Positions 16,101 through 23,522 of a DNA stretch of 36,483 nucleotides are shown here, piece after piece. The position numbers and the translations under genes are program-made. Source of the stretch: Candidatus Colimorpha pelethequi (GTDB lineage Bacteria > Bacteroidota > Bacteroidia > Bacteroidales > P3); contig JAGHVO010000069.1 in assembly GCA_018064245.1 (NCBI GenBank), positions 1-36,483 on the forward strand, read 5' to 3'. Each line of letters opens with the position of its first letter. The stretch's first letter is position 1. Below the pieces are notes generated by a model. That model saw only the letters and a program-made list of their open reading frames with translations, was not told the DNA's origin and ran no database searches.

Positions 16101-17315
16101 ATGAAAAAAATACTTGCAATGTCAGTCGCCATGTTGTTGGCGCTTCCTATGATGGGTCAGGAAGAGGCCCAAGAGAATGAAGGCTACCAGTTTACCATGG
16201 TCAAGGAACTCCCTGTTACCAGCGTCAAGAACCAGAGCCGTGCGGGTACTTGTTGGGACTATGCCGGGACGGCTTTCCTTGAAGCGGAGCTGCTCCGAAT
16301 GAATAAGGGTGAATACGACCTTAGCGAGATGTACACCGCCTTTGTCGATTATATGGATCGTGCTGCCGCCGTAATCCGCTGCCATGGCGATATGTCGTTC
16401 TCGCAGGGTGGCTGCTTTGGCGATGTGCTTCATTGCATGGAGAAATATGGTCTGGTGCCCGAAGAACTGATGCGTCCTGGCGTGATGTACTGCGATTCGC
16501 TGTCGAACCATTCGGAATTGAGCAGTATGACCAATCCTATGGTCAAAGCCGCTGCGCAGAGTGGGAGTTTGCAGAGCGACTCTGCCTATCAGCTCCTTGC
16601 GCTTAAGGCCATCCGTGCCGTTCATGAGGTCTATCTTGGCGTGCCTCCCGAAAAGTTCACCTATAAGGGTAGGGAATACACGCCTAAGTCTTTTTATGAA
16701 TCTACGGGTTTGAAGTCCGACGACTATATCCAGCTCACGGCATTCCTGCACGAGCCACTCTATAGCCGCTATGCCGTGGAAAGTCCCGACAACTGGCGTC
16801 ATGACTTGAGCTATAATGTAACGCTTGACGAACTTCTTGCCGTCACCGACCATGCCATCGAAACGGGATATCCTGTGGGTTGGGACAGTGATGTCAGCGA
16901 GCCGGGTTTCCGTACCAATGTCAAGAACGGTTTTTGCGTACTTCCCGCCACCGCCGCGCAGGCTGCTGAGCTCAAGGGTAGCGATATGGCGCATTGGACG
17001 GGAATGAGCAGCCAGGACATTCAGGACGAGGCTGCCAACCATCCCACACCGCAGCGTTGGGTGACACCCGAAGAGCGTCAGCTGGCATGGGAGAACCACG
17101 AAACCAACGACGACCACCTGATGCTCATCTACGGCACCGCCAAGGACCAGATGGGCAATGAATACTATCTGGTGAAAAACAGCTGGGGCGAAGTAGGGAA
17201 ATACAAAGGCATGTTCTATTGCAGCAAAGCCTTCTTCCGCTACAAGACCGTCACCATCCTCATCCACAAAGACGCCCTCTCGTCCGACATGAAAAAGAAA
17301 CTGGGCATCAAGTAG
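16101..17315 (+). CDS. Secreted C1-family aminopeptidase (bleomycin hydrolase-like)
   Basis: The 404-residue protein has a signal peptide (MKKILAMSVAMLLALPMMG) and the papain-fold catalytic residues Gln45 and Cys51 (NQSRAGTCWDYAG), His339 (NDDHLMLIYG) and Asn360 (VKNSWGEVG). The wide spacing between Cys and His and the text around both match the bleomycin hydrolase/PepC branch (C1B), which are cysteine aminopeptidases. Cytosolic relatives form hexamers; this one is exported to the periplasm or surface, as is common in Bacteroidales. It lies 62 bp after the transglutaminase-like lipoprotein in the same direction, so the two may act together on peptides. Confidence 0.9.
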   Translation: MKKILAMSVAMLLALPMMGQEEAQENEGYQFTMVKELPVTSVKNQSRAGTCWDYAGTAFLEAELLRMNKGEYDLSEMYTAFVDYMDRAAAVIRCHGDMSFSQGGCFGDVLHCMEKYGLVPEELMRPGVMYCDSLSNHSELSSMTNPMVKAAAQSGSLQSDSAYQLLALKAIRAVHEVYLGVPPEKFTYKGREYTPKSFYESTGLKSDDYIQLTAFLHEPLYSRYAVESPDNWRHDLSYNVTLDELLAVTDHAIETGYPVGWDSDVSEPGFRTNVKNGFCVLPATAAQAAELKGSDMAHWTGMSSQDIQDEAANHPTPQRWVTPEERQLAWENHETNDDHLMLIYGTAKDQMGNEYYLVKNSWGEVGKYKGMFYCSKAFFRYKTVTILIHKDALSSDMKKKLGIK

Positions 17316-17361
17316 GAATAGGAAGGATGCTATTTCGTTCAACTCAAAATGCTTTTTGCAA

Positions 17362-18333
17362 TCAAAACAAATGTTGTGTAAAAAGGATTGGTGGGTTTCC
17401 AATGAGTTGGATGTCAAATTTTAATGAATTTTCTACAAAGGTACTTGCACTATGAATTCTGAAACTGATTTGCCAACCCTCATCCAGAACCATTATTAAA
17501 GTATTGTCTGAATCTTTTTTGTATTCCAGTTCTATTACTCGGGAAGGCATTTTAATTGCATCAGTTTTGGCAATTGGTTTATGTCCATTTATGGTTTTAT
17601 TTAGTTTTCCGTCAATGTTAAAAGCCTTGACAACCACTAAATTATTTTTGTCTTCCTTGATTATTTTATAAAACGCCTTCTGCCCTATCAGATAGCAAAG
17701 CAATCTTGCTGATAATTCGGGGTTTTCTGTGGTAAGGCGCAACATTTCCTTTCTAAATGCATCTAATAAAGGTTTGTAAACCTGACTTTGTTTTTCGTTT
17801 CCCAAATCCGACCATTTTAAATTATGGGTAACTTGCCTCATCTTGGAAATCCAATCAAAAACTTTGTTGATTTCAGAGAAATAGGTCTTTGAGCATTGTG
17901 CCCCCATCCATTCTTTTCCAAAATCAATTGTTGGCGATATTCGTGATTGTTTGACTGCATCATGATTATTTTTAGCCGAAATACCGATTTCCCAAATAGG
18001 ACTAACATTTGGCCGCCACATTATTATGTCCCGAACATCTCCCCAATGCCCTTCGGAATCAGCTGCAATGCGGATTTTCAAGACGTCGTCTCCGCTCCGT
18101 TCAACTGACAATCCAGGTTCGATGGCGATAAGTGTTTCAATAGTTTTGTTGGCTGCTGAGTCAAATTCCAGTTTGTTTTCTTCAGGTTGTATGTTGTAGC
18201 ATGCTTTTGCATTATTTAAAAATACATCTTCTTGAATTTCTACATGCTTTAATACATTGGCTTTAAGATAAGTATAATAGCAATAGGCTATGCTGTATTC
18301 AAAGGCTTTCCCATTTTCAACTTGACTTGGCAT
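17362..18333 (-). CDS. HaeIII-like type II restriction endonuclease
   Basis: The 323-residue protein resembles the HaeIII restriction endonuclease family in length and in its start (VENGKAFEYSIAYCYY), and contains the conserved-looking stretch SEGHWGDVRDIIMWRP...WEIGISAKNNHDAVKQSRIS with acidic, Glu and Lys residues in an order suggestive of a PD-(D/E)xK nuclease. It starts two bases after the stop of a clearly HaeIII-like methyltransferase, which is the main evidence for cutting at GGCC. Base composition is visibly more AT-rich than in neighbours. It converges on the C1 peptidase gene with 46 bp between stop codons. Confidence 0.87.
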   Translation of the reverse strand: MPSQVENGKAFEYSIAYCYYTYLKANVLKHVEIQEDVFLNNAKACYNIQPEENKLEFDSAANKTIETLIAIEPGLSVERSGDDVLKIRIAADSEGHWGDVRDIIMWRPNVSPIWEIGISAKNNHDAVKQSRISPTIDFGKEWMGAQCSKTYFSEINKVFDWISKMRQVTHNLKWSDLGNEKQSQVYKPLLDAFRKEMLRLTTENPELSARLLCYLIGQKAFYKIIKEDKNNLVVVKAFNIDGKLNKTINGHKPIAKTDAIKMPSRVIELEYKKDSDNTLIMVLDEGWQISFRIHSASTFVENSLKFDIQLIGNPPILFTQHLF

Positions 18334-18335
18334 AA

Positions 18336-19334
18336 TTACAATAGATTTGCTAATTGCTTATATAGTGATTTTGCCATTTCATTTGCCAATTTTACAGGGA
18401 CGGCATTTCCAATCATCTTATACCCAACGGCAATATTTTGATATAGAAAAATGAAGTCATCTGGGAAAGTCTGTATTCTTGCACATTCTCTGACGCTTAA
18501 CCTACGATACAAAGATTCTTTTCCTTTCACAAATTCCCTTTTGTTTTGATTGATGAAAGTCATTTTTGGCGCTTGTGGGTGGATAGGAGCTTGGCGAGCT
18601 TGGGCTTGAATGGTAAAAGAAACTTCATCCCAACCACGAACTCTATTTCTTGACATATAAATTGAAGAGAACCCTCCAGTCATATATTCGTGATTTGGAA
18701 AACTTGGCTGTGGTCTATCGTAAAACAAGCCGTTTGGAATGGGTGTTGGATTGTTCGGTAAATCAGCGATAGCATCTCGGAGTGTGAATCTTTTATTTAG
18801 TGGGTTAGGAAAAACATATTCCGTTTTTATGTCGTTCCTTAAACCTATGAAAAACACTCTTTTTCTGTCTTGCGGAACACCATAGTCGCAGGCATTCAAC
18901 AATTTGAAATACAAATGATACCCCGCATCCATAAACGCCTGTTTGATGCTTGTCAAAGCTTCTTTATGACAGTCCAACAACATTCCCGACACATTTTCCG
19001 CCAAGAAAAACAAAGGCTGTTTTGCTTTGAGAATACGAATGTAGTCGTAGAACAATCTGCCACGTTTGTCATTTAACCCTCTTTTTGCTCCTCCTTCACT
19101 CCACGATTGACAGGGCGGACCTCCAATTATTACATCACAATCGGGAATTTGGTTTTCGTCAATTTCAGTGATGCTTCGTGTATCTAAGAATGTGTTTGGA
19201 TGATTGAATCGGTATGTTTTCCAAATATCCTTATCAAACTCATTGGCCCAGATGATTTCATAGCCTTCTTGTTCAAAGCCTAAATCCAAGCCTCCGCATC
19301 CGGAGAACAAGGACACAACCTTTAGATGTTGCAT
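18336..19334 (-). CDS. DNA cytosine-C5 methyltransferase, HaeIII-like (GGCC)
   Basis: From MQHLKVVSLFSG the protein has 332 residues, close to the 330 of M.HaeIII. It shows motif I (SLFSGCGGLDLGF), motif IV with catalytic Cys75 (GGPPCQSWSEGG), motif VI (FFLAENV), motif VIII (DYGVPQDRKRVFFIG) and motifs IX and X (YRRLSVRECARIQTFPDDF, YKMIGNAVPVKLA). The target-recognition region (IYMSRNRVRGWDEVSFTIQA...PIHPQAPKM) is very close to that of M.HaeIII, so the predicted target is GGCC. The ATG at 19340 (adding MA) is an equally possible start; a TTG at 19370 lies in a palindrome and is less likely. It protects the host from the nuclease encoded next. Confidence 0.95.
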   Translation of the reverse strand: MQHLKVVSLFSGCGGLDLGFEQEGYEIIWANEFDKDIWKTYRFNHPNTFLDTRSITEIDENQIPDCDVIIGGPPCQSWSEGGAKRGLNDKRGRLFYDYIRILKAKQPLFFLAENVSGMLLDCHKEALTSIKQAFMDAGYHLYFKLLNACDYGVPQDRKRVFFIGLRNDIKTEYVFPNPLNKRFTLRDAIADLPNNPTPIPNGLFYDRPQPSFPNHEYMTGGFSSIYMSRNRVRGWDEVSFTIQAQARQAPIHPQAPKMTFINQNKREFVKGKESLYRRLSVRECARIQTFPDDFIFLYQNIAVGYKMIGNAVPVKLANEMAKSLYKQLANLL

Positions 19335-19341
19335 TGCCATA

Positions 19342-19374
19342 ATGATTGATAGTTTTCGCACAACTATCAATCAT
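19342..19374. promoter_or_regulatory. 13-bp inverted repeat abutting the methyltransferase start
   Basis: ATGATTGATAGTT and AACTATCAATCAT flank a 7-base loop; the repeat ends one base before the ATG at 19340. No uridine run follows on either strand, so it is not a standard terminator. It could be an operator for autoregulation of the restriction-modification genes, a translation-blocking hairpin, or a junction of the acquired segment. Confidence 0.6.
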
Positions 19375-19415
19375 CAAATCGGGCAATAAGAAAGGCGTGA
19401 ACCTCTCTAACACGT

Positions 19416-19570
19416 CCACGAGGAGCCTCGCATGAACCCCGTATCACTCCTAGATTAGCTCACACCTTAGAGGTGCAAGCATCAACTTTTATAGAGTGAT
19501 ACGAGTAATCTACAAGACTATCTCGTGGCATTGCTTTATCCGATAACCGAAATCATCAGTTTGCGAGGCT
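19416..19570 (-). ncRNA. Candidate structured RNA with pseudoknot, upstream of the methyltransferase
   Basis: Read on the minus strand, five helices can form: PK, 19570-19562 (AGCCTCGCA) with 19432-19424; HP1, 19557-19542 (GAUGAU, UUCG loop, GUUAUC); P2, 19528-19522 (CCACGAG) with 19422-19416; P3, 19502-19494 (GUAUCACUC) with 19449-19441; P4, 19480-19458, ten pairs around a CUA loop. PK and P2 cross each other and their 3' strands are one base apart, so they could stack. HP1 and P4 each contain two G-U pairs on the minus strand that become A-C mismatches on the plus strand, which favours minus-strand transcription. It would be a leader of the restriction-modification genes or a separate small RNA. 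I do not recognise the family. Confidence 0.42.
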
Positions 19571-19718
19571 TTTGATTTGGACGTGAATAATAGCTAATGC
19601 GTTATTTCTAAATATGTTATTTTATTGTTTTGTTTTTTCTGATAGGTTCGTTTTTTGGTTGCATTAATATATGAAACGCTTGGTTTTATGATTCTTGTAG
19701 CTTTCGCTATTCAAAACA

Positions 19719-19747
19719 CAAGGCTCGGGGCGCAGCCCCGAGCCTTG
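19719..19747 (-). terminator. glmS terminator
   Basis: A 13-bp GC-rich stem (CAAGGCTCGGGGC and complement) with a GCA triloop lies 15 bp after the glmS stop; on the minus strand it is followed by TGTTTTG. Confidence 0.85.
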
Positions 19748-19762
19748 CAATTTGATGTATTC

Positions 19763-21622
19763 TTATTCCACTGTTACGCTCTTTGCCAAGTTGCGGGGCT
19801 GGTCAACGTTGCGGCCTTTGGCGATGGCTACATAGTAACTCAGCAACTGTAACGGGATTACCGCCAGCAACGGAACGAAGCAGTCGCGTGTGTCAGGAAT
19901 TACGAAGCAGTAGTCGCTCATCTCTTTGACGACGGTGTCGCCTTCGGTTACCACGGAGATAATCTTGCCTTTACGGGACTTGATTTCCTGTATGTTGCTC
20001 ACCACTTTGTCGTACATGCCGCGTTTGGGTGCGATAACGACCACTGGCATCTCTTCGTCAACCAAGGCAATAGGACCGTGCTTCATCTCTGCAGCAGGAT
20101 AGCCTTCTGCGTGGATGTAGCTGATTTCTTTTAGCTTGAGTGCGCCTTCAAGGGCAACGGGATAGTTGTATCCACGTCCCAAATAGATGAAGTTCTTACA
20201 GTAGGTGAACATCTGGGCAAAGTGGGCGATGTCCTTGTTGTGGTCCAATGTCCATTGCATCTTGTCTGGAATCTGTTGTAGCTCGTCAACAAGCATGTGG
20301 AATATCTTGTCGTCCAAGGTTCCTTTCTCTTTGGCGATTGCCAAGCCCAGGAGTCCGAGGGTGATGACCTGACCGGTGAAGGCCTTGGTGGAGGCTACGC
20401 CGATTTCGGGTCCAACATGCAGGTAGGTGCCGCTGTCGGTGGCGCGGGCGATGGAGGATCCGATTACGTTGCAGATGCCATAAAGGAATGCTCCTTTGGA
20501 TTTTGCCAACTGGATGGCTGCCAGGGTATCGGCGGTCTCGCCCGACTGCGATACGGCAATCACTACGTCATCGGGATAGATGACGGGGTTGCGGTAGCGG
20601 AATTCCGATGCGTATTCCACTTCTACGGGAATGTGGGCTGCCTCTTCGATGAAATATTTGCCAATCAATGCCGAGTGCCAAGAGGTACCGCAGGCGCAGA
20701 TGATGATGCGGCGGCAGTTGATGAATTTGTCTTTGTTGTCGAGGATGCCGCTGAGAATGACGTCTTTGTCAACGATGTTCAGGCGGCCGCGGATACAGGT
20801 GCGCAAGGCGTTGGGCTGTTCCCAAATCTCTTTCAGCATAAAGTGTGGGAATCCGCCTTTCTCGAGTTGGTCGAGGCTCATCTGCAAAGTGCAGAGTTGC
20901 GGAGTCTGCTTTACGTTGGCGAGGTTGGTGATGTCCAGTCTGCCGGTACGGTCCATGATGGCGATTTCCTCGTCTTTGAGATAGACAACCTTGTTGGTGT
21001 ATTCGATGATGGGGGTGGCGTCGGAGCCGAGATAAAACTCCGAACGTCCGCTCTCGTTCTTGCTTACGCCAATAATCAGCGGGCTACCCTTGCGGGCGCA
21101 TACGAGCTGATCGGGATTGGTCTTGTCGAGAATGGCGATGGCATAGGCTCCAACAACGTTCTTGAGTGCCAACTGTACGGCGGTGTAGAGGTCGCAGTGG
21201 TGGGTGTTCTGCATGTGTTCAACCCATTGCACCAGCACTTCGGTGTCGGTCTGGCTGCAGAAAGTGAATCCGTTCTTTTCCAGTTCGGCGCGAAGTGATT
21301 TGTAGTTCTCGATAATGCCGTTGTGGACGAGTGCCAAATGGCGGCTTTGGGAAAAATGGGGATGGGCGTTCACCTCATTGGGTTCGCCGTGGGTGGCCCA
21401 GCGGGTGTGGGCAATGCCGATGGTGCCGCTGACGTCCTTTTCGCTGCAGAGCTGTTCCAATGCGACAACCTTGCCTTTGGCTTTATATACCGACAAGTCG
21501 CTTTCGTTGTTGATGAGAGCTACTCCGGCAGAATCGTAGCCACGGTATTCCAGTCTGTGAAGTCCTTTAATAAGAATGGGATAGGCCTCTTGGTCCCCAA
21601 TGTATCCAACTATTCCACACAT
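19763..21622 (-). CDS. glmS: Glutamine-fructose-6-phosphate aminotransferase (isomerizing)
   Basis: The 619-residue enzyme makes glucosamine-6-phosphate from fructose-6-phosphate and glutamine, the first step toward UDP-GlcNAc for peptidoglycan and lipid A. The N-terminal Ntn glutaminase domain begins with MCGIVGYIG, Cys2 being the nucleophile, and contains LEYRGYDSAGVAL, AHTRWATHGEPNEVNAHPH and LVHNGIIENY. Two SIS domains follow (CGTSWHSALIGKYFIEE, SQSGETADTL, GPEIGVASTKAFTGQ, EGALKLKEISYIHAEGYPAAEMKHGP), and it ends in the conserved DQPRNLAKSVTVE. Length is normal. I see no glmS ribozyme in the leader, but a 7-bp inverted repeat is present there (21659-21685). Confidence 0.98.
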   Translation of the reverse strand: MCGIVGYIGDQEAYPILIKGLHRLEYRGYDSAGVALINNESDLSVYKAKGKVVALEQLCSEKDVSGTIGIAHTRWATHGEPNEVNAHPHFSQSRHLALVHNGIIENYKSLRAELEKNGFTFCSQTDTEVLVQWVEHMQNTHHCDLYTAVQLALKNVVGAYAIAILDKTNPDQLVCARKGSPLIIGVSKNESGRSEFYLGSDATPIIEYTNKVVYLKDEEIAIMDRTGRLDITNLANVKQTPQLCTLQMSLDQLEKGGFPHFMLKEIWEQPNALRTCIRGRLNIVDKDVILSGILDNKDKFINCRRIIICACGTSWHSALIGKYFIEEAAHIPVEVEYASEFRYRNPVIYPDDVVIAVSQSGETADTLAAIQLAKSKGAFLYGICNVIGSSIARATDSGTYLHVGPEIGVASTKAFTGQVITLGLLGLAIAKEKGTLDDKIFHMLVDELQQIPDKMQWTLDHNKDIAHFAQMFTYCKNFIYLGRGYNYPVALEGALKLKEISYIHAEGYPAAEMKHGPIALVDEEMPVVVIAPKRGMYDKVVSNIQEIKSRKGKIISVVTEGDTVVKEMSDYCFVIPDTRDCFVPLLAVIPLQLLSYYVAIAKGRNVDQPRNLAKSVTVE

Positions 21623-21658
21623 ATTGAATGCTGTTTTGTTATTGTTTTCTAAAACCAG

Positions 21659-21697
21659 TTATGCCAAGTTTACAATACGGCATAATTTGCAAAATTA
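21659..21697 (-). promoter_or_regulatory. glmS promoter and leader inverted repeat
   Basis: On the minus strand TAATTTTG (21697-21690) matches the -7 consensus TAnnTTTG. Just downstream are TTATGCC and GGCATAA (21685-21679 and 21665-21659) separated by 13 bases, at or near the transcription start, where a regulator or a leader hairpin could act. Confidence 0.5.
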
Positions 21698-21819
21698 CAA
21701 AAAAATATGAAATATTGGGTAATTTTTTGCAGATAAATTCCTCAAATTTTTTTGTCGTACTGGCGATATGAAATCTCCGAAGACAATACTTGCCGACTAA
21801 TTATCAAAAATGCGCTAAT

Positions 21820-21859
21820 TTTATTAGGTATGGCTAAGTAATTTATTAGGTATGGCTAA
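21820..21859. repeat. Two 18-bp direct repeats 22 bp apart
   Basis: TTTATTAGGTATGGCTAA occurs at 21820-21837 and again at 21842-21859. A 22-bp period is about two helix turns, which suits a pair of protein-binding sites. They lie in the 326-bp gap between glmS and the oxidoreductase operon. Confidence 0.6.
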
Positions 21860-21900
21860 TTTCCTGATCAAATGGATTTAATAAAGATTGATGAGAATAA

Positions 21901-21930
21901 AAAAAACGACGCCAACAGGCGTCGTTTTTT
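21901..21930 (-). terminator. Terminator of the 2-oxoacid oxidoreductase operon
   Basis: AAAAAACGACGCC and GGCGTCGTTTTTT flank an AACA loop, with T runs usable in both directions, 18 bp after the gamma subunit stop. Confidence 0.93.
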
Positions 21931-21948
21931 TATGTTTTCTAATAACTA

Positions 21949-22500
21949 TTAGAGAACTTGCACTGCTTCGATCAAGCCCTTGCCGACCTCGATAGCATCC
22001 TCGTTCTGGGGAATGAGGTTGTGGTGACGAGCGGGAAGGGATTTTTCGAGACCCTTGTGGATGAACTCAGGAGCCACGATGGGTTTCAGTTTCAAGAAAC
22101 CACCGAGAACAACCATGTTGAACACCTTGGAGATACCCATTTCCTGAGCCTTAGCGGTAGCGGCAATCTTGTAGATGTTGATATCCTTGCGGGTGGGTTC
22201 GTGGGTGATGCCATTGGGGTCGTAAATCAAAAGACCACCAGGTTTTACGCTCTTCTCGAACTTGTCCAAAGACTGCTGGTTGAGGATGATGGCGGTGTCG
22301 AACTGGTTGATGATGGGGGAGCTGATGCGCTCGTCGCTGATGATGACGGATACGTTAGCTGTACCACCACGCATTTCAGGACCGTAAGAAGGCATCCAGC
22401 TGACTTCTTTATCTTGCATAACGCCTGAGTAGGCAAGGATTTTACCCATGGAGAGAACACCCTGTCCACCAAAGCCGGCGATGATTATTTCTTCTGTCAT
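21949..22500 (-). CDS. 2-oxoacid:ferredoxin oxidoreductase, gamma subunit
   Basis: The 183-residue protein is the gamma domain of the pyruvate/2-oxoacid:ferredoxin oxidoreductase family (EIIIAGFGGQGVLSMGKILAYSG, then SWMPSYGPEMRGGTANVSVIIS), which helps close the CoA and thiamine-diphosphate active site. It is the last gene of a four-gene operon in the order ferredoxin, alpha, beta, gamma and is followed by a strong terminator. The alpha subunit is of the type annotated VorB or KorA in Bacteroidales; whether the substrate is 2-oxoglutarate, branched-chain 2-oxoacids or both is not decided by the sequence. Confidence 0.93.
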   Translation of the reverse strand: MTEEIIIAGFGGQGVLSMGKILAYSGVMQDKEVSWMPSYGPEMRGGTANVSVIISDERISSPIINQFDTAIILNQQSLDKFEKSVKPGGLLIYDPNGITHEPTRKDINIYKIAATAKAQEMGISKVFNMVVLGGFLKLKPIVAPEFIHKGLEKSLPARHHNLIPQNEDAIEVGKGLIEAVQVL

Positions 22501-22604
22501 GATTGTAATGTTTTATTTTTTGTGTGATCTGTAACCTGTAATCTGTGAGCGGACGAATGAAAAGGTATTGTCAGTTCACTGTTCACGGGACACCGGTCAC
22601 ATAA

Positions 22605-23432
22605 TTATTTGTTAACTACTGATAAGGGGTGGTCAACTACGAGACGGTTGATGTCAATGCCTTCGGCAATCTTGCCGTCAACCTTGATGTCGCCGATGGG
22701 GTAGTTGGGGAACATGTTCTCTTCCATCCACTTGTTGGCCTGAACGGGGGTCATTTTCCAACCGCTGTTGCAGTTAGAAACGATTTCTACGAAAGAGAGA
22801 CCCTTTTTGTTCTGCTGGTTGAGGAAGGCCTGCTTGATGGCGGCTTTTGCCTTACGAACGGCGGCAGGAGTGTGAACAGACTGACGGGTTACGTAGTAGG
22901 TGCCGGGCAAGGTTGCCAACATCTCGGTGATACGCAAGGGATAACCATTGCGCTCAACGCAACGACCATAAGGAGTGGTGGCTGACTTCATGCCAACGAG
23001 GGTGGTAGGAGCCATCTGACCGCCGGTCATACCGTAGATACCGTTGTTTACGAACACCATGGTGATGTTTTCGCCACGGTTTGCAGCGTGAACGGTCTCA
23101 GCGGTTCCGATAGCGGCGAGGTCGCCGTCACCCTGGTAGGTGAATACGTTGAGGTCGGGGTTGAGGCGCTTGATAGCGGTAGCCAATGCTGGAGCACGGC
23201 CGTGAGCTGCCTCTTGGAAATCGACGTCAAAATAGTTGTAGGCCAAAACGGAGCATCCAACGGGAGCTACGCCTACGGTGGTGCCTTGAATGCCTAATTC
23301 TTCGATAACTTCAGCAACGATGCGGTGGGTGGTGCCGTGGCCGCAGCCGGGGCAGTAGTGCATGGTGGCATCAGTCAAAACTTTGGTTCTTGAGTAAACC
23401 AGGTTTTCAGGTTTTACTATATCGTTTGCCAT
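22605..23432 (-). CDS. 2-oxoacid:ferredoxin oxidoreductase, beta subunit (ThDP-binding)
   Basis: The 275-residue beta subunit binds thiamine diphosphate through GDGDLAAIGTAETVHAANRGENITMVFVNN, the GDG...N motif. Its N-terminus has CPGCGHGTTHRIVAE and the body includes YGMTGGQMAPTT, standard for this family. With the alpha subunit it forms the catalytic core that decarboxylates a 2-oxoacid to acyl-CoA and passes two electrons to ferredoxin. It is 90 bp downstream of alpha and 104 bp upstream of gamma; both gaps hold short repeat-like sequence (TCACTGTTCAC and TGTGATCAGTGATTGG types). Confidence 0.95.
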   Translation of the reverse strand: MANDIVKPENLVYSRTKVLTDATMHYCPGCGHGTTHRIVAEVIEELGIQGTTVGVAPVGCSVLAYNYFDVDFQEAAHGRAPALATAIKRLNPDLNVFTYQGDGDLAAIGTAETVHAANRGENITMVFVNNGIYGMTGGQMAPTTLVGMKSATTPYGRCVERNGYPLRITEMLATLPGTYYVTRQSVHTPAAVRKAKAAIKQAFLNQQNKKGLSFVEIVSNCNSGWKMTPVQANKWMEENMFPNYPIGDIKVDGKIAEGIDINRLVVDHPLSVVNK

Positions 23433-23522
23433 ATTATTCTTGATTTTGTGTGACAGGTGATTTGTGATCAGTGATTGGATTGGTTCAATTCACTCTTCGC
23501 TATTCACCATTCACATATTCAT

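Noticed and set aside
16122..17417. 431-residue minus-strand open frame
   Set aside because: Antisense to the C1 peptidase with its signal peptide and catalytic residues; no recognisable domain.
19416..19570. HDV-like ribozyme, hammerhead, tmRNA or tRNA
   Set aside because: The order of crossing helices recalls HDV but there is no P4 or catalytic cytosine context; a CUGAUGA word lacks the hammerhead partner; no tRNA-like ends.
20297..21298. 333-residue plus-strand open frame
   Set aside because: Antisense to glmS; low-complexity Gly/Val/Asp composition typical of a shadow frame.
21623..21720. glmS ribozyme
   Set aside because: The leader is short and AT-rich and has no recognisable ribozyme core; only a 7-bp inverted repeat.
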